Source: Maricaulis sp048268525 (GTDB lineage Bacteria; Pseudomonadota; Alphaproteobacteria; Caulobacterales; Maricaulaceae). From it: a stretch of 64,000 nucleotides of DNA. Under the pieces are notes generated by a model that was not told where the DNA came from, did not search any database, and saw only the letters and a list, made by a program, of their open reading frames with translations. Shown piece by piece: positions 53,742 through 63,060 of this stretch; position 1 is the first letter of the stretch, and each line of letters starts with the position of its first letter. The DNA lies in contig NZ_JBLWVH010000005.1 in NCBI RefSeq assembly GCF_048268525.1, forward strand, positions 62,001-126,000, written 5' to 3'. Both the position numbers and the translations under genes were made by a program.

Positions 53742-54155
53742 CTATTCGCCCAACCGGGCGACGATTTTGGTCTTCACCGGCAGCTTCGCGGCGCCCAGTT
53801 CCAGGGCTTCGCGCGCAACATTCTCGGGAACACCGTCGATCTCGAACATGATGCGGCCGGGCTTGACCTTGCACGCCCAAAACTCGGGCGAGCCCTTACC
53901 TTTACCCATCCGGACTTCGGTCGGTTTCTTGGAAACCGGCACATCCGGGAAGATGCGGATCCACACGCGACCTGCACGCTTCATGTGGCGAGTGATCGCC
54001 CGACGCGTGGCTTCGATCTGGCGCGCGGTAACGCGTTCCGGCTGAAGCGCCTTGAGACCGTAGGAGCCGAAGTTCAGCGTGAAGCCACCCTTCGCAGCGC
54101 CCTTGATACGGCCTTTGTGCGCCTTGCGGAATTTCGTGCGTTTCGGTTGCAGCAT
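53742..54155 (-). CDS. rplP: 50S ribosomal protein L16
   Basis: A 137-residue protein at the A-site/peptidyl-transferase side. MLQPKRTKFRKAHKGRIKG and GSYGLKALQPERVTARQIEATRRAITRHMKRAGRVWIRIFPDVPVSKKPTEVRMGKGKG (in parts) identify it; the RxG loop with VRMGKGKGSPEFW is intact. 11 bp after rpsC. Confidence 0.98.
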   Translation of the reverse strand: MLQPKRTKFRKAHKGRIKGAAKGGFTLNFGSYGLKALQPERVTARQIEATRRAITRHMKRAGRVWIRIFPDVPVSKKPTEVRMGKGKGSPEFWACKVKPGRIMFEIDGVPENVAREALELGAAKLPVKTKIVARLGE

Positions 54156-54166
54156 GGCTGAATTCC

Positions 54167-54871
54167 TTACGCGGCTTGGCGGCCCGAACGGGCGCGCTGT
54201 TCACCGGACTCCTGGAGACGGCGCTCCTGGGCGTTCGGATCGTGTTCCATGATCTCACCCTTGTAGATCCAGACCTTGATACCGATGATACCCATCGCGG
54301 TCTTGGCTTCGCAGGTGCCGTAATCAATGTCGGCGCGCAGCGTATGCAGCGGGACGGAGCCCTCATTATACTGCTCGGTACGGGCGATTTCCGCACCACC
54401 GAGACGACCGCCGCAGACGATCTTGCAGCCCTTGGCGCCCATGCGCATGGCCGACTGCATCGAACGCTTCATTGCGCGGCGGAAAGCCACACGGCGCTCG
54501 AGCTGCTGGGCGATGGACTCGGCCACCAGGGCCGCGTCGATCTCCGGCTTGCGCACTTCAACCAGGTTCAGGTGAACTTCACCATCGATCATCTTCGACA
54601 GCTCCTTGCGGAGCGTCTCGATGTCAGAACCCTTCTTGCCGATCACCACACCCGGACGGGCCGTGTGGACGGTGACGCGGCACTTCTTGTGCGGGCGCTC
54701 GATCACGATCTTCGAGACACTGGCATTCTTCAGACGCTCTTTGAGCATCTTCCGGATCTTGATGTCTTCGTGCAGCAGCTTGGCGTATTCGCCAGCGCCT
54801 GCATACCAACGCGATTCCCAGGTGCGGTTGACGCCAAGGCGCAGACCGATCGGATTTACTTTCTGACCCAT
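54167..54871 (-). CDS. rpsC: 30S ribosomal protein S3
   Basis: A 234-residue mRNA-entry-channel protein. The KH domain (VTVHTARPGVVIGKKGSDIE, with GKKG in place of GxxG) and the C-terminal MKRSMQSAMRMGAKGCKI and GTCEAKTAMGIIGIKVWIYKGE are clear. Its ATG overlaps the last base of the rplV stop. Confidence 0.98.
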   Translation of the reverse strand: MGQKVNPIGLRLGVNRTWESRWYAGAGEYAKLLHEDIKIRKMLKERLKNASVSKIVIERPHKKCRVTVHTARPGVVIGKKGSDIETLRKELSKMIDGEVHLNLVEVRKPEIDAALVAESIAQQLERRVAFRRAMKRSMQSAMRMGAKGCKIVCGGRLGGAEIARTEQYNEGSVPLHTLRADIDYGTCEAKTAMGIIGIKVWIYKGEIMEHDPNAQERRLQESGEQRARSGRQAA

Positions 54872-55251
54872 CAGGCGGCCTCCTCGACTTCGCGCACCAC
54901 GATGGTGAGCTCGGAAAACGGCTTCAGGATCTTTGCGCCGCGACCGCGTGCACGAGCCCGGAACCGTTTCATGACCAGGTTTTTGCCGACAAAGGCTTCC
55001 GACACGACAAGGCTGTCAATGTCGAGGCCATGATTGTTCTCGGCGTTGGCGATCGCGGATTCGAGCGTCTTCTTGACTTCCTTGGAGATCCGCTTGCGCG
55101 AGAATTCCAGATCGGCCAGGGCCCGCTCGACCTTCTTGCCACGGATAAGTGCGGCAACAAGGTTCAGCTTCTGCGGGCTGGTGCGGATCATCCGCAGCTT
55201 GGCGCGCGCTTCATTGTCGGCGACGCGACGGGGATTTGTAGACTGTCCCAT
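54871..55251 (-). CDS. rplV: 50S ribosomal protein L22
   Basis: A 126-residue protein whose beta-hairpin lines the exit tunnel (VGKNLVMKRFRARARGRGAKILKPFSELTIVV in parts). The N-terminal NEARAKLRMIRTSPQKLNLVAALIRGKKVERAL is typical. Gap of 3 bp after rpsS. Confidence 0.97.
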   Translation of the reverse strand: MGQSTNPRRVADNEARAKLRMIRTSPQKLNLVAALIRGKKVERALADLEFSRKRISKEVKKTLESAIANAENNHGLDIDSLVVSEAFVGKNLVMKRFRARARGRGAKILKPFSELTIVVREVEEAA

Positions 55252-55254
55252 CGC

Positions 55255-55533
55255 TTATCTCCGCTTGGCTTTTTTGTCCGCAGCGTGACCGTAATAGGTC
55301 CGCGACGGAGAAAACTCACCGAGCTTGTGGCCGACCATGTCTTCGGTCACCAGCACCGGTACGAATTTATTGCCGTTGTGAACCTGAAATGTCAGGCCCA
55401 CGAATTGCGGCATGATGGTTGAACGGCGCGACCAGGTCTTGATCGCTTGCTTGCGTCCACCCTCGTGCGACTTCTCCGCTTTTTTCAGCAGATAGCCGTC
55501 GACGAACGGACCTTTCCAGACAGAGCGAGGCAT
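55255..55533 (-). CDS. rpsS: 30S ribosomal protein S19
   Basis: A 92-residue head protein: PRSVWKGPFVDGYLLKKAEK, STIMPQFVGLTFQVHNGNKFVPV and GHKLGEFSPSRTYYGHAADKKAKRR (in parts). The ATG at 55533 is the family start; the frame continues upstream into rplB without coding sense. 10 bp after rplB. Confidence 0.97.
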   Translation of the reverse strand: MPRSVWKGPFVDGYLLKKAEKSHEGGRKQAIKTWSRRSTIMPQFVGLTFQVHNGNKFVPVLVTEDMVGHKLGEFSPSRTYYGHAADKKAKRR

Positions 55534-55543
55534 CGTCTGCTCC

Positions 55544-56380
55544 CTATCGCTTCTTGCGCTCGTGGCGCGAGCGGATGATGAACTTGTCGGTCGACTTGTT
55601 CTTGCGTGTCTTGGCACCCTTGGTCGGCTTGCCCCAAGGCGTCACCGGATGGCGACCACCAGAGGTACGGCCTTCACCACCACCATGCGGGTGATCAACC
55701 GGGTTCATGACAACACCGCGAACAGACGGACGCTTGCCGAGATGGCGATTGCGGCCGGCCTTGCCGAGATTGATGTTGAGGTGGTCCGGGTTTGACACCG
55801 CACCGACCGTCGCCATGCACTTGTCCGAGACCATGCGCAGCTCGCCCGAAGCCAGACGGATCTGGGCGTAGCCGGCATCACGGCCGACAAGCTGGACATA
55901 GGCGCCGGCGGAGCGGGCAATCTGACCACCCTTCTCCGGCTTCATCTCGACATTGTGAAGGATGGTGCCGACCGGCACCGCCTTCAGCGGCATGGCATTG
56001 CCCGGCTTCACGTCGCACTTGGCCGACGCGATGACCGTATCGCCTTCGGAAAGACGCTGCGGAGCCAGGATATAGGCCTTCTCGCCGTCCTCATACTTGA
56101 GGAGCGCGATGAACGCCGTCCGGTTCGGATCGTACTCAAGACGCTCGACCGTCGCGGGCATGTCCCACTTGCGGCGCTTGAAGTCCACCAGGCGATAGAG
56201 ACGCTTCGCGCCACCACCACGCCGGCGGGCCGTGATCCGACCCATATTGTTGCGGCCACCCTTTTTGGTGAGGCCTTCAACCAGTGTCTTCTCGGGACGT
56301 CCCTTGTGCAGGGCGGAGCGATCCACCAGCACCAGGGCGCGACGGCCCGGAGAAGTCGGTTTGAATGTTTTCAAAGCCAT
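55544..56380 (-). CDS. rplB: 50S ribosomal protein L2
   Basis: A 278-residue protein needed for subunit joining and peptidyl transfer. MALKTFKPTSPGRRALVLVD, GRNNMGRITARRRGGGAKRLYR and the C-terminal VRGVVMNPVDHPHGGGEGRTSGGRHPVTPWGKPTKG (in parts) with the key His (DHPHGGGEG) are intact. One base after rplW. Confidence 0.98.
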   Translation of the reverse strand: MALKTFKPTSPGRRALVLVDRSALHKGRPEKTLVEGLTKKGGRNNMGRITARRRGGGAKRLYRLVDFKRRKWDMPATVERLEYDPNRTAFIALLKYEDGEKAYILAPQRLSEGDTVIASAKCDVKPGNAMPLKAVPVGTILHNVEMKPEKGGQIARSAGAYVQLVGRDAGYAQIRLASGELRMVSDKCMATVGAVSNPDHLNINLGKAGRNRHLGKRPSVRGVVMNPVDHPHGGGEGRTSGGRHPVTPWGKPTKGAKTRKNKSTDKFIIRSRHERKKR

Positions 56381-56381
56381 C

Positions 56382-56678
56382 TTACAGACCCGTCGTCACG
56401 TCGATCGAGTGACCCTCTGCGAGAGTCACGACCGCTTTCTTCTGGTCATTGCGGCGACCGGGAACACCCCGGAAGCGCTTGGTCTTTCCGTGAACCTTGA
56501 TGGTGTTCACAGCCGTCACCTTCACCTTGAAGAGTGCCTCGACCGCTTCCGCGATCTCACCCTTGTTGGCGGAGAGCGGCACAAAGAAGACAACCTTGCT
56601 TTCTTCCGAAAGCAGCGTCGACTTCTCGGTGATCACCGGGCTCAGGATCGTGTCGTAATGGCGCGCAGCAGCCGACAT
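56382..56678 (-). CDS. rplW: 50S ribosomal protein L23
   Basis: A 98-residue tunnel-exit protein that docks trigger factor and SRP. YDTILSPVITEKSTLLSEESKVVFFV and VHGKTKRFRGVPGRRNDQKKAVVTL are diagnostic. It follows rplD by 1 bp. Confidence 0.97.
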   Translation of the reverse strand: MSAAARHYDTILSPVITEKSTLLSEESKVVFFVPLSANKGEIAEAVEALFKVKVTAVNTIKVHGKTKRFRGVPGRRNDQKKAVVTLAEGHSIDVTTGL

Positions 56679-56679
56679 C

Positions 56680-57315
56680 TTAAGCCTCCTTCGCGCTGAG
56701 GCGTGCGTGGATCTGTTCCACGGCCGCCTTCGTCAGCACCAGGGTGTCGCGACGCAGCACATCATAAACATTCAGGCCCTGTGCGGGCAGAACGTCGATG
56801 CACGGCAGGTTGCGAGCCGCCTTGGCGAAATTCTCGTTCACTTCGTTGCCGGAGATAACCAGGGCATTGGAAATGCCCAGGCCTTCAAACGACGTGCGCA
56901 GTGCCTTGGTCTGCGGGGCATCAAGTGCGGCGTCATCGATGATGACCAGCGACTTGGCGCCAAGCTTGGCCGACAGCGCATGACGCAGGCCCAGCGCACG
57001 AACCTTCTTGGGAAGCTCGTGAGCGTGGCTGCGGACGCGCGGTCCGTGTGCCTTGCCACCGCCAACGAAGATCGGCGCAGAACGGGCACCGTGACGGGCC
57101 GTACCGCCGCCCTTCTGGCGACCGAAACGTTTCTTGGTCCGATTGATCTCGGAGCGGCCGAGTGTCTTGTGGGTGCCCTGCTGGCGGGAGGCCAGCTGCC
57201 ACTTCACAACACGCTGCAGGAGGTCGGAGCGCACCTCTTCAATGCCGAAAACGGCATCGTCGAGATCGATCGCACCGGCGTCTTTCGCCGCGAGGGTTTT
57301 GACCTCGATCTTCAT
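56680..57315 (-). CDS. rplD: 50S ribosomal protein L4
   Basis: A 211-residue protein with an extended tunnel loop (RTKKRFGRQKGGGTARHGARSAPIFVGGGKAHGPR in parts). In E. coli L4 represses the S10 operon; no such leader is evident here. The ATG overlaps the rplC stop by 4 nt. Confidence 0.97.
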   Translation of the reverse strand: MKIEVKTLAAKDAGAIDLDDAVFGIEEVRSDLLQRVVKWQLASRQQGTHKTLGRSEINRTKKRFGRQKGGGTARHGARSAPIFVGGGKAHGPRVRSHAHELPKKVRALGLRHALSAKLGAKSLVIIDDAALDAPQTKALRTSFEGLGISNALVISGNEVNENFAKAARNLPCIDVLPAQGLNVYDVLRRDTLVLTKAAVEQIHARLSAKEA

Positions 57316-58118
57316 GCTTGCGTTCCTTCTTCACCGTCAGCCGCAGCTTCCGGAGCCGCGTTGTCAGCGTCCGCCGGAGCAGCCTCGTTCTCAACCACTT
57401 CAGCCGTCGCCGGCGCGTTCAGCTCGTCCAGCGTGCGAAACTTGCCCGGCAGGGGAAGCTCGGCGCCGCCATGGCCCTTGATCGCGTCGCGCAGCTCGAC
57501 CCAGCCACCGGCTGAACCCGGAACAGCGCCCTTGACCAGGACAATGCCGCGCTCGACGTCAACACGAACGACTTCAATGTTCTGCGTGGTCACGCGGACA
57601 GCGCCCATGTGACCGGCCATTTTCTTGCCCTTGAAGACCTTGCCCGGATCCTGACACTGACCGGTCGAACCATGCGAACGGTGCGAGATTGACACACCGT
57701 GCGTGGCGCGAAGGCCGCCAAAACCGTGGCGCTTCATGGCCCCTGCAAAACCCTTACCGATCGAGATGCCGGCGACGTCCACTTTCTGACCCGGAACGAA
57801 GTGATCCGCGGTCAGCTCGGAGCCGACTTCAATCAGGGCGTCTTCGGCAACGCGGAATTCGACCAGCTTGCGCTTGGGCGCAACCTTGGCCTTGGCGAAG
57901 TGACCGCGCAGCGCCTTCGGCGTGCGCTTGGCCTTGGCCTCACCGGCACCCAGCTGGAGTGCGACATAGCCGTCCCGGTCAGCGGTCTTGTGAGACACGA
58001 CCTGGACATTGTCCATGTGCAGCACCGTGCAGGGCACGTGCGAGCCGTCTTCGGCGAAAACGCGTGTCATGCCCAGCTTGCGGGCAACCACGCCTGTTCT
58101 GCGATCTTCCTGGCGCAT
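57312..58118 (-). CDS. rplC: 50S ribosomal protein L3, with acidic C-terminal extension
   Basis: A 268-residue L3. The core is typical: RTGVVARKLGMTRVFAEDG, GKGFAGAMKRHGFGGLRATHGVSISHRSHGSTGQCQDPGKVFKGKKMAGHMG (in parts). The last 40 residues are an Ala/Glu-rich acidic tail (VVENEAAPADADNAAPEA) absent in E. coli L3 (209 residues); related alphaproteobacteria also have long L3 proteins. 4 bp after rpsJ. Confidence 0.97.
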   Translation of the reverse strand: MRQEDRRTGVVARKLGMTRVFAEDGSHVPCTVLHMDNVQVVSHKTADRDGYVALQLGAGEAKAKRTPKALRGHFAKAKVAPKRKLVEFRVAEDALIEVGSELTADHFVPGQKVDVAGISIGKGFAGAMKRHGFGGLRATHGVSISHRSHGSTGQCQDPGKVFKGKKMAGHMGAVRVTTQNIEVVRVDVERGIVLVKGAVPGSAGGWVELRDAIKGHGGAELPLPGKFRTLDELNAPATAEVVENEAAPADADNAAPEAAADGEEGTQA

Positions 58119-58122
58119 AATC

Positions 58123-58437
58123 CTACGCTCCCAGCTTGATCTCGACGTCCACGCCGGCCGACAGGTCGAGCTTCATCAGCGCGTCCACGGTTTGCGGGGT
58201 GGGGTCGACGATGTCGAGAAGGCGCTTGTGGGTCCGGATTTCGAACTGCTCGCGCGACTTCTTGTCAATGTGCGGCGAACGCAGCACCGTGAATTTCTCG
58301 ATGCGTGTCGGCAGCGGAATCGGACCACGGACGTTGGCGCCCGTGCGCTTGGCTGTCGAAACGATCTCCCGGGTGGAGTTATCCAGAACCCGGTGATCGA
58401 ACGCCTTCAGGCGAATGCGGATGTTTTGACGTTCCAT
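58123..58437 (-). CDS. rpsJ: 30S ribosomal protein S10
   Basis: A 104-residue head protein that also joins NusB in transcription antitermination. ERQNIRIRLKAFDHRVLDNSTREIV and GPIPLPTRIEKFTVLRSPHIDKKSREQFEIRTHKRLLDI (in parts) are classic. The ATG at 58437 is used; a TTG just before it is in frame. It opens the S10 operon after the tuf terminator. Confidence 0.98.
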   Translation of the reverse strand: MERQNIRIRLKAFDHRVLDNSTREIVSTAKRTGANVRGPIPLPTRIEKFTVLRSPHIDKKSREQFEIRTHKRLLDIVDPTPQTVDALMKLDLSAGVDVEIKLGA

Positions 58438-58474
58438 CAAACCGATCCCGTTTCTTAACTTTCAAAAAGAGCAA

Positions 58475-58506
58475 ACCGGGGCGGACACCTAAAGCACCGC
58501 CCCGGT
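58475..58506 (-). terminator. Hairpin after tuf
   Basis: A perfect 10-bp stem ACCGGGGCGG / CCGCCCCGGT with a 12-nt loop, followed on the minus strand by TTGCTCTTTTTG. It lies 14 bp after the tuf stop and 38 bp before rpsJ. The uridine tract is interrupted, so partial readthrough into the S10 operon is likely. Confidence 0.7.
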
Positions 58507-58519
58507 CGGATGGGGTAGT

Positions 58520-59710
58520 CTACTCGATGATTTTCGAGACGACGCCGGCGCCGACGGTGCGGCCACCTTCACGGATTGCGAAGCGGAGCTTCTCTTCCAT
58601 GGCGATCGGCACGATCAGCTCGACATTCATTTCGATGTTGTCGCCCGGCATCACCATTTCCGTACCTTCGTTCAGCGTCACCACACCGGTAACGTCGGTG
58701 GTGCGGAAGTAGAACTGCGGACGATAGTTGGTGAAGAACGGCGTGTGACGGCCACCCTCTTCCTTGGTCAGGATGTAGGCTTCAGCCACGAACTTGTGGT
58801 GCGGCGTGATGGAGCCCGGCTTGGCCAGAACCTGGCCACGCTCGACACCTTCACGGTCAACACCGCGAAGCAAGACGCCGACATTGTCGCCAGCCTGGCC
58901 CTGATCGAGCAGCTTGCGGAACATCTCGACGCCGGTGCAGGTCGTCTTCGAGGTGTCACGGACACCGACGATTTCGATCTCTTCGCCAACCTTGACGACA
59001 CCGCGCTCGATACGGCCGGTCACAACCGTGCCGCGGCCCGAGATCGAGAACACGTCCTCGATCGGCATCAGGAAAGGCTGGTCAACCGGACGCTCAGGCG
59101 TCGGGATGTATTCATCCACTGCCGCCATCAGCTCAAGGATCTTGTCCTTGCCGATATTGTCGTCACGGCCTTCAACAGCCGCCAGCGCCGAACCCGCAAC
59201 GATCGGCAGATCGTCGCCCGGGAACTCGTAGGAGGACAGAAGTTCGCGAACTTCCATCTCGACCAGCTCGAGCAGCTCTTCATCGTCAACCTGGTCAACC
59301 TTGTTGAGGAAGACGACCAGCGCCGGAACGCCAACCTGGCGCGCCAGAAGAATGTGCTCACGCGTCTGCGGCATCGGGCCGTCAGCGGCGTTCACAACCA
59401 GGATCGCGCCGTCCATCTGCGCCGCACCCGTGATCATGTTCTTCACATAGTCAGCGTGGCCCGGGCAATCAACGTGGGCATAGTGACGGTTCGCCGTCTC
59501 GTACTCAACGTGGGCCGTCGAGATGGTGATGCCGCGCGCCTTCTCTTCAGGCGCCGAGTCAATCTCGTCATAACCCTTCGCGGTACCACCAGACGCTTCC
59601 GCCAGTACCATCGTGATCGCAGCCGTCAGCGTCGTCTTGCCGTGGTCAACGTGACCAATCGTGCCGATGTTCGCATGCGGCTTGGTGCGCTCAAACTTTT
59701 CCTTCGCCAT
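58520..59710 (-). CDS. tuf: Elongation factor Tu
   Basis: A 396-residue GTPase that brings aminoacyl-tRNA to the ribosome. G1 GHVDHGKTTL, G2 region EEKARGITISTAHVEYET, G3 DCPGHADYVKN, G4 NKVDQVDD, and domains II and III (RGTVVTGRIERGVVKVG, PFFTNYRPQFYFRTTDVTG) are complete. It follows fusA with a 53-bp gap. Confidence 0.99.
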   Translation of the reverse strand: MAKEKFERTKPHANIGTIGHVDHGKTTLTAAITMVLAEASGGTAKGYDEIDSAPEEKARGITISTAHVEYETANRHYAHVDCPGHADYVKNMITGAAQMDGAILVVNAADGPMPQTREHILLARQVGVPALVVFLNKVDQVDDEELLELVEMEVRELLSSYEFPGDDLPIVAGSALAAVEGRDDNIGKDKILELMAAVDEYIPTPERPVDQPFLMPIEDVFSISGRGTVVTGRIERGVVKVGEEIEIVGVRDTSKTTCTGVEMFRKLLDQGQAGDNVGVLLRGVDREGVERGQVLAKPGSITPHHKFVAEAYILTKEEGGRHTPFFTNYRPQFYFRTTDVTGVVTLNEGTEMVMPGDNIEMNVELIVPIAMEEKLRFAIREGGRTVGAGVVSKIIE

Positions 59711-59763
59711 GATCTCGCTCCGAAATCCGTGTGTTCGTTGTTATACTGTGACCAGAGGTCCGC

Positions 59764-61839
59764 TTAGGCGGACTTGGCGATGACTTCTTGTTCGACGGCC
59801 TTGGGCACCGCCTCGTAGTGGTCGAAAAGCATGGTGAACTGTGCCCGGCCCTGGGTCGCAGACCGCAGGTTGTTCACGTAACCGAACATGTTCGCCAGCG
59901 GCACCATCGCATTCACGACGGTTGCGTTGCCGCGCATTTCCTGACCGGCAATCTGACCCCGACGGGAGTTCAAATCACCAATGACACCACCGGTATACTC
60001 GTCCGGCGTCACGACTTCGACCTTCATGATCGGCTCCAGAAGCTTCGGCGCGCAATGCGACTTGGCTTCGCGGAATGCGGCGCGAGCCGCGATCTCGAAA
60101 GCGAGAACGCTGGAGTCAACGTCGTGGTAGGCGCCGTCAACCAGGAGGGCGTGCACGTCGATCACCGGGAAGCCGGCAATCAGCCCGCCATCCATGACCG
60201 ATTTGAGGCCCTTCTCGACGCCCGGAATGTATTCCTTCGGCACATTACCGCCGACAATCTTCGACTCGAAGACGAAGCCCGAACCCGGCTCGCCAGGACC
60301 AAATTCGATCTTGACGCGAGCGAACTGGCCCGAACCGCCGGACTGCTTCTTGTGCGTGTAGTCGACGAGACCCTTCTGGCTCAGCGATTCACGGTAGGCC
60401 ACCTGCGGCGCACCGACATTCGCTTCGACCTTGAACTCGCGCTTCATACGATCGACCAGAATGTCGAGGTGAAGCTCGCCCATGCCGGCAATGATGGTCT
60501 GGCCGGATTCTTCGTCAGTCTTCATGCGGAAGGACGGATCCTCGGCAGCCAGGCGCTGCAGGGCAACGCCGAGCTTCTCCTGGTCGGCCTTCGACTTCGG
60601 CTCGATGGCCAGCTCGATGACCGGATCCGGGAATTCCATGCGCTCGAGGATGACCGGCTTCATCGGGTCACACAGCGTGTCGCCCGTGGTCGTGTCCTTG
60701 AGGCCCGCAATGGCAACAATGTCGCCAGCAAAGCATTCCTTGATGTCTTCACGCGAGTTGGAGTGCATCAGCAGCATACGGCCGATACGCTCTTTCTTGT
60801 CCTTCACCGTGTTGAGCAGGGAAATACCCGTCTCGAGGTGACCGGAATACATGCGCGCGAAGGTGAGCGAACCGACGAACGGGTCGTTCATGATCTTGAA
60901 GGCGAGCAAGGAGGTCGGCTCGTCATCGCTGGCGCGGCGAACCACTTCTTCCTCGGTCTTGAAGTCGATACCCTTGATCGCCGGAACCTCGGTCGGGTTC
61001 GGCAGGAAGTCGACAACAGCGTCGAGCAGAGGCTGGACACCCTTGTTCTTGAACGCGGTGCCACACAGGATCGGGTTGAAGGCAAGAGAGATACAGCCCT
61101 TGCGGATCAGCGACTTGAGAAGCTCCTCGGAAGGCTCTTCGCCCTCGAGATAAGCTTCCATCGCGGCCTCGTCCTGCTCGACAGCAGTTTCGACCAGCGC
61201 TTCGCGATACTCGGCAGCCTTGTCGGCGAGATCGGCGCGAATGTCGCGCACTTCCCACTCGGCACCGAGACCCTCACCCTTCCAGACGAGCTCCTTCATG
61301 ATGACCAGGTCGATCACGCCTTCGAACTCGGTTTCCGAGCCGATCGGCAGCTGAACGCAGAGCGGCGTAGCGCCGAGGCGGTCCTTGATCATCTGGACAC
61401 AGTTGAAGAAGTCGGCGCCCAGCTTGTCCATCTTGTTGATGAATACCATGCGCGGAACCTTGTAGCGGTCAGCCTGACGCCAGACCGTTTCGGTCTGCGG
61501 CTCGACACCGGCATTGGCGTCCAGGCAGCACACGGCACCATCGAGAACCCGCAGCGAACGCTCGACTTCAATGGTGAAGTCGACGTGGCCGGGGGTGTCG
61601 ATGATGTTCAGGCGCTTGCCGTTCCAGAAACAGGTCGTCGCAGCGGACGTGATCGTGATGCCACGCTCCTGCTCCTGCTCCATCCAGTCCATGGTGGCGG
61701 CACCATCGTGCACTTCACCAATCTTGTGGGACTTGCCGGTGTAATAGAGGATCCGCTCGGTCGTCGTCGTCTTGCCAGCATCGATGTGAGCCATGATGCC
61801 GAAGTTGCGGTAGTCCTCGATTTTGTAGTCGCGGGCCAT
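59764..61839 (-). CDS. fusA: Elongation factor G
   Basis: A 691-residue translocation GTPase. G1 AHIDAGKTTTTER, G2 (ERGITITSAATTC), G3 DTPGHVDFT, G4 NKMDKLGAD, and the C-terminal domain IV/V (YHDVDSSVLAFEIAARAAFREA, RRGQIAGQEMRGNA) are intact; length matches E. coli (704). It is the bacterial EF-G1 translocase. 39 bp after rpsG. Confidence 0.99.
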   Translation of the reverse strand: MARDYKIEDYRNFGIMAHIDAGKTTTTERILYYTGKSHKIGEVHDGAATMDWMEQEQERGITITSAATTCFWNGKRLNIIDTPGHVDFTIEVERSLRVLDGAVCCLDANAGVEPQTETVWRQADRYKVPRMVFINKMDKLGADFFNCVQMIKDRLGATPLCVQLPIGSETEFEGVIDLVIMKELVWKGEGLGAEWEVRDIRADLADKAAEYREALVETAVEQDEAAMEAYLEGEEPSEELLKSLIRKGCISLAFNPILCGTAFKNKGVQPLLDAVVDFLPNPTEVPAIKGIDFKTEEEVVRRASDDEPTSLLAFKIMNDPFVGSLTFARMYSGHLETGISLLNTVKDKKERIGRMLLMHSNSREDIKECFAGDIVAIAGLKDTTTGDTLCDPMKPVILERMEFPDPVIELAIEPKSKADQEKLGVALQRLAAEDPSFRMKTDEESGQTIIAGMGELHLDILVDRMKREFKVEANVGAPQVAYRESLSQKGLVDYTHKKQSGGSGQFARVKIEFGPGEPGSGFVFESKIVGGNVPKEYIPGVEKGLKSVMDGGLIAGFPVIDVHALLVDGAYHDVDSSVLAFEIAARAAFREAKSHCAPKLLEPIMKVEVVTPDEYTGGVIGDLNSRRGQIAGQEMRGNATVVNAMVPLANMFGYVNNLRSATQGRAQFTMLFDHYEAVPKAVEQEVIAKSA

Positions 61840-61878
61840 TTGTCTGGGTCCTTGGTACGGGTCAGTGCCTGTAAGGCG

Positions 61879-62349
61879 TTACCAGCGGTAGTGCGAGAAT
61901 GCGCGGTTGGCTTCCGCCATCCGGTGCGTGTCTTCGCGCTTCTTGACGGCGGTCCCGCGATTGGCGGAGGCATCCATCATTTCAGCAGCGAGACGCTCGC
62001 GCATGGTGTTTTCGTTGCGGCCGCGAGCAGCACCTGTGAGCCAGCGAATGGCCAGGGCCTTCTTGCGCTCGGCGCGCACTTCAACCGGCACCTGATAGGT
62101 CGCACCACCAACACGGCGGGAGCGGACCTCGACCTCAGGGGCCACATTGTCCAGGGCATCATGGAAGACACGGATCGGCTCGCGCTTCAGCTTCTCTTCG
62201 ACAATTTCGAGAGCGCCATAGACAATGCGCTCGGCGACGGATTTTTTGCCGTCGAGCATGATGTAATTCATGAACTTGGTGAGATCGCGATCTCCGAACT
62301 TGGGGTCCGGAAAGATCTCGCGTTTCTCTGCGCGGTGACGACGCGACAT
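61879..62349 (-). CDS. rpsG: 30S ribosomal protein S7
   Basis: A 156-residue head-assembly protein binding the 3' major domain of 16S rRNA. MSRRHRAEKREIFPDPKFGD and VPVEVRAERKKALAIRWLTGAARGRNENTMRERLAAEMMDA (in parts) identify it. 11 bp after rpsL; co-transcribed with it. Confidence 0.98.
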   Translation of the reverse strand: MSRRHRAEKREIFPDPKFGDRDLTKFMNYIMLDGKKSVAERIVYGALEIVEEKLKREPIRVFHDALDNVAPEVEVRSRRVGGATYQVPVEVRAERKKALAIRWLTGAARGRNENTMRERLAAEMMDASANRGTAVKKREDTHRMAEANRAFSHYRW

Positions 62350-62360
62350 GGACGTCTCCC

Positions 62361-62732
62361 TTACTTAGGACGCTTGGCGCCGTACTTGGAACGGCGTTGC
62401 TTACGGTCCTTGACGCCCTGGGTATCCAGAACGCCGCGAAGAATGTGATAGCGGACACCCGGAAGGTCCTTCACGCGGCCACCGCGGATAAGGACAACTG
62501 AGTGCTCCTGCAGATTGTGACCCTCACCCGGAATGTAGCTCACAACCTCATGCCCGTTGGTCAGACGCACTTTGGCGACTTTCCGCAAGGCCGAGTTCGG
62601 CTTTTTCGGGGTCGTGGTATAGACGCGCGTGCAAACGCCACGGCGCTGCGGGCAAGCCTGCAGGGCCGGCACCTTGTTGCGCTTCGGCTTGTCTTTTCGC
62701 GGCTTGCGAATGAGCTGGTTGATTGTTGGCAT
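62361..62732 (-). CDS. rpsL: 30S ribosomal protein S12
   Basis: A 123-residue decoding-centre protein. [47 protein letters not shown] and [23 protein letters not shown] (in parts) are diagnostic. The Lys in [16 protein letters not shown] is the wild-type residue of the streptomycin-sensitive form. It is the first gene of the str operon, preceded by a 328-bp upstream region with a promoter (62915-62943) and the rpoC terminator. Confidence 0.98.
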
Positions 62733-62914
62733 CCCGCTCTAATCCGTTCCTAATCTCAACAACCACGCCCCCCAGCACGATGAAATGCTGATGGACGCAA
62801 AGAAAGATCCCGACGCTCGAGCCTGAGGCCCGCACGGCGGCATCTGGGGTTTTTCCGTTACCGTGGACGACGTCTAACCGCGTGGGTTACGGCCCGTCCT
62901 TCAAACGAGCGCGG

Positions 62915-62943
62915 AAACTACGCACGCGACTCGCATTCGTCAA
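62915..62943 (-). promoter_or_regulatory. Sigma70-type promoter of the str/S10 superoperon
   Basis: On the minus strand TTGACG (62938-62943) and TAGTTT (62915-62920) with a 17-bp spacer. The -10 box lies about 180 bp upstream of the rpsL ATG, so the transcript would have a leader of roughly 175 nt. The rest of 62733-63060 contains only the rpoC terminator and no evident gene. Confidence 0.65.
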
Positions 62944-62994
62944 GCGCTTGTTCAGAGGTTTTCTGACACGCCCCGGCCCGGTAACAGCCGATAC

Positions 62995-63025
62995 AAAAAG
63001 GCCGCCGGTTACCCGACGGCCTTTT
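62995..63025 (-). terminator. Terminator of rpoBC
   Basis: A stem AAAAGGCCGTCGG / CCGGCGGCCTTTT with a four-base loop and one G-U-type pair, followed on the minus strand by a T run. It lies 36 bp after the rpoC stop. The A/T runs on both sides make it capable of working in both directions. Confidence 0.85.
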
Positions 63026-63060
63026 CTCAGTCATTACAGGGATATCGACCCCGAAATTGG

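Noticed and set aside
59788..62448. 886-codon plus-strand frame over fusA and rpsG
   Set aside because: It is the antisense shadow of fusA and rpsG, which are certain by motif; high GC produces long antisense frames. The same holds for 2305-4134 (over liuD), 17147-18835 (over spmX) and 44556-46136 (over rplQ and rpoA).
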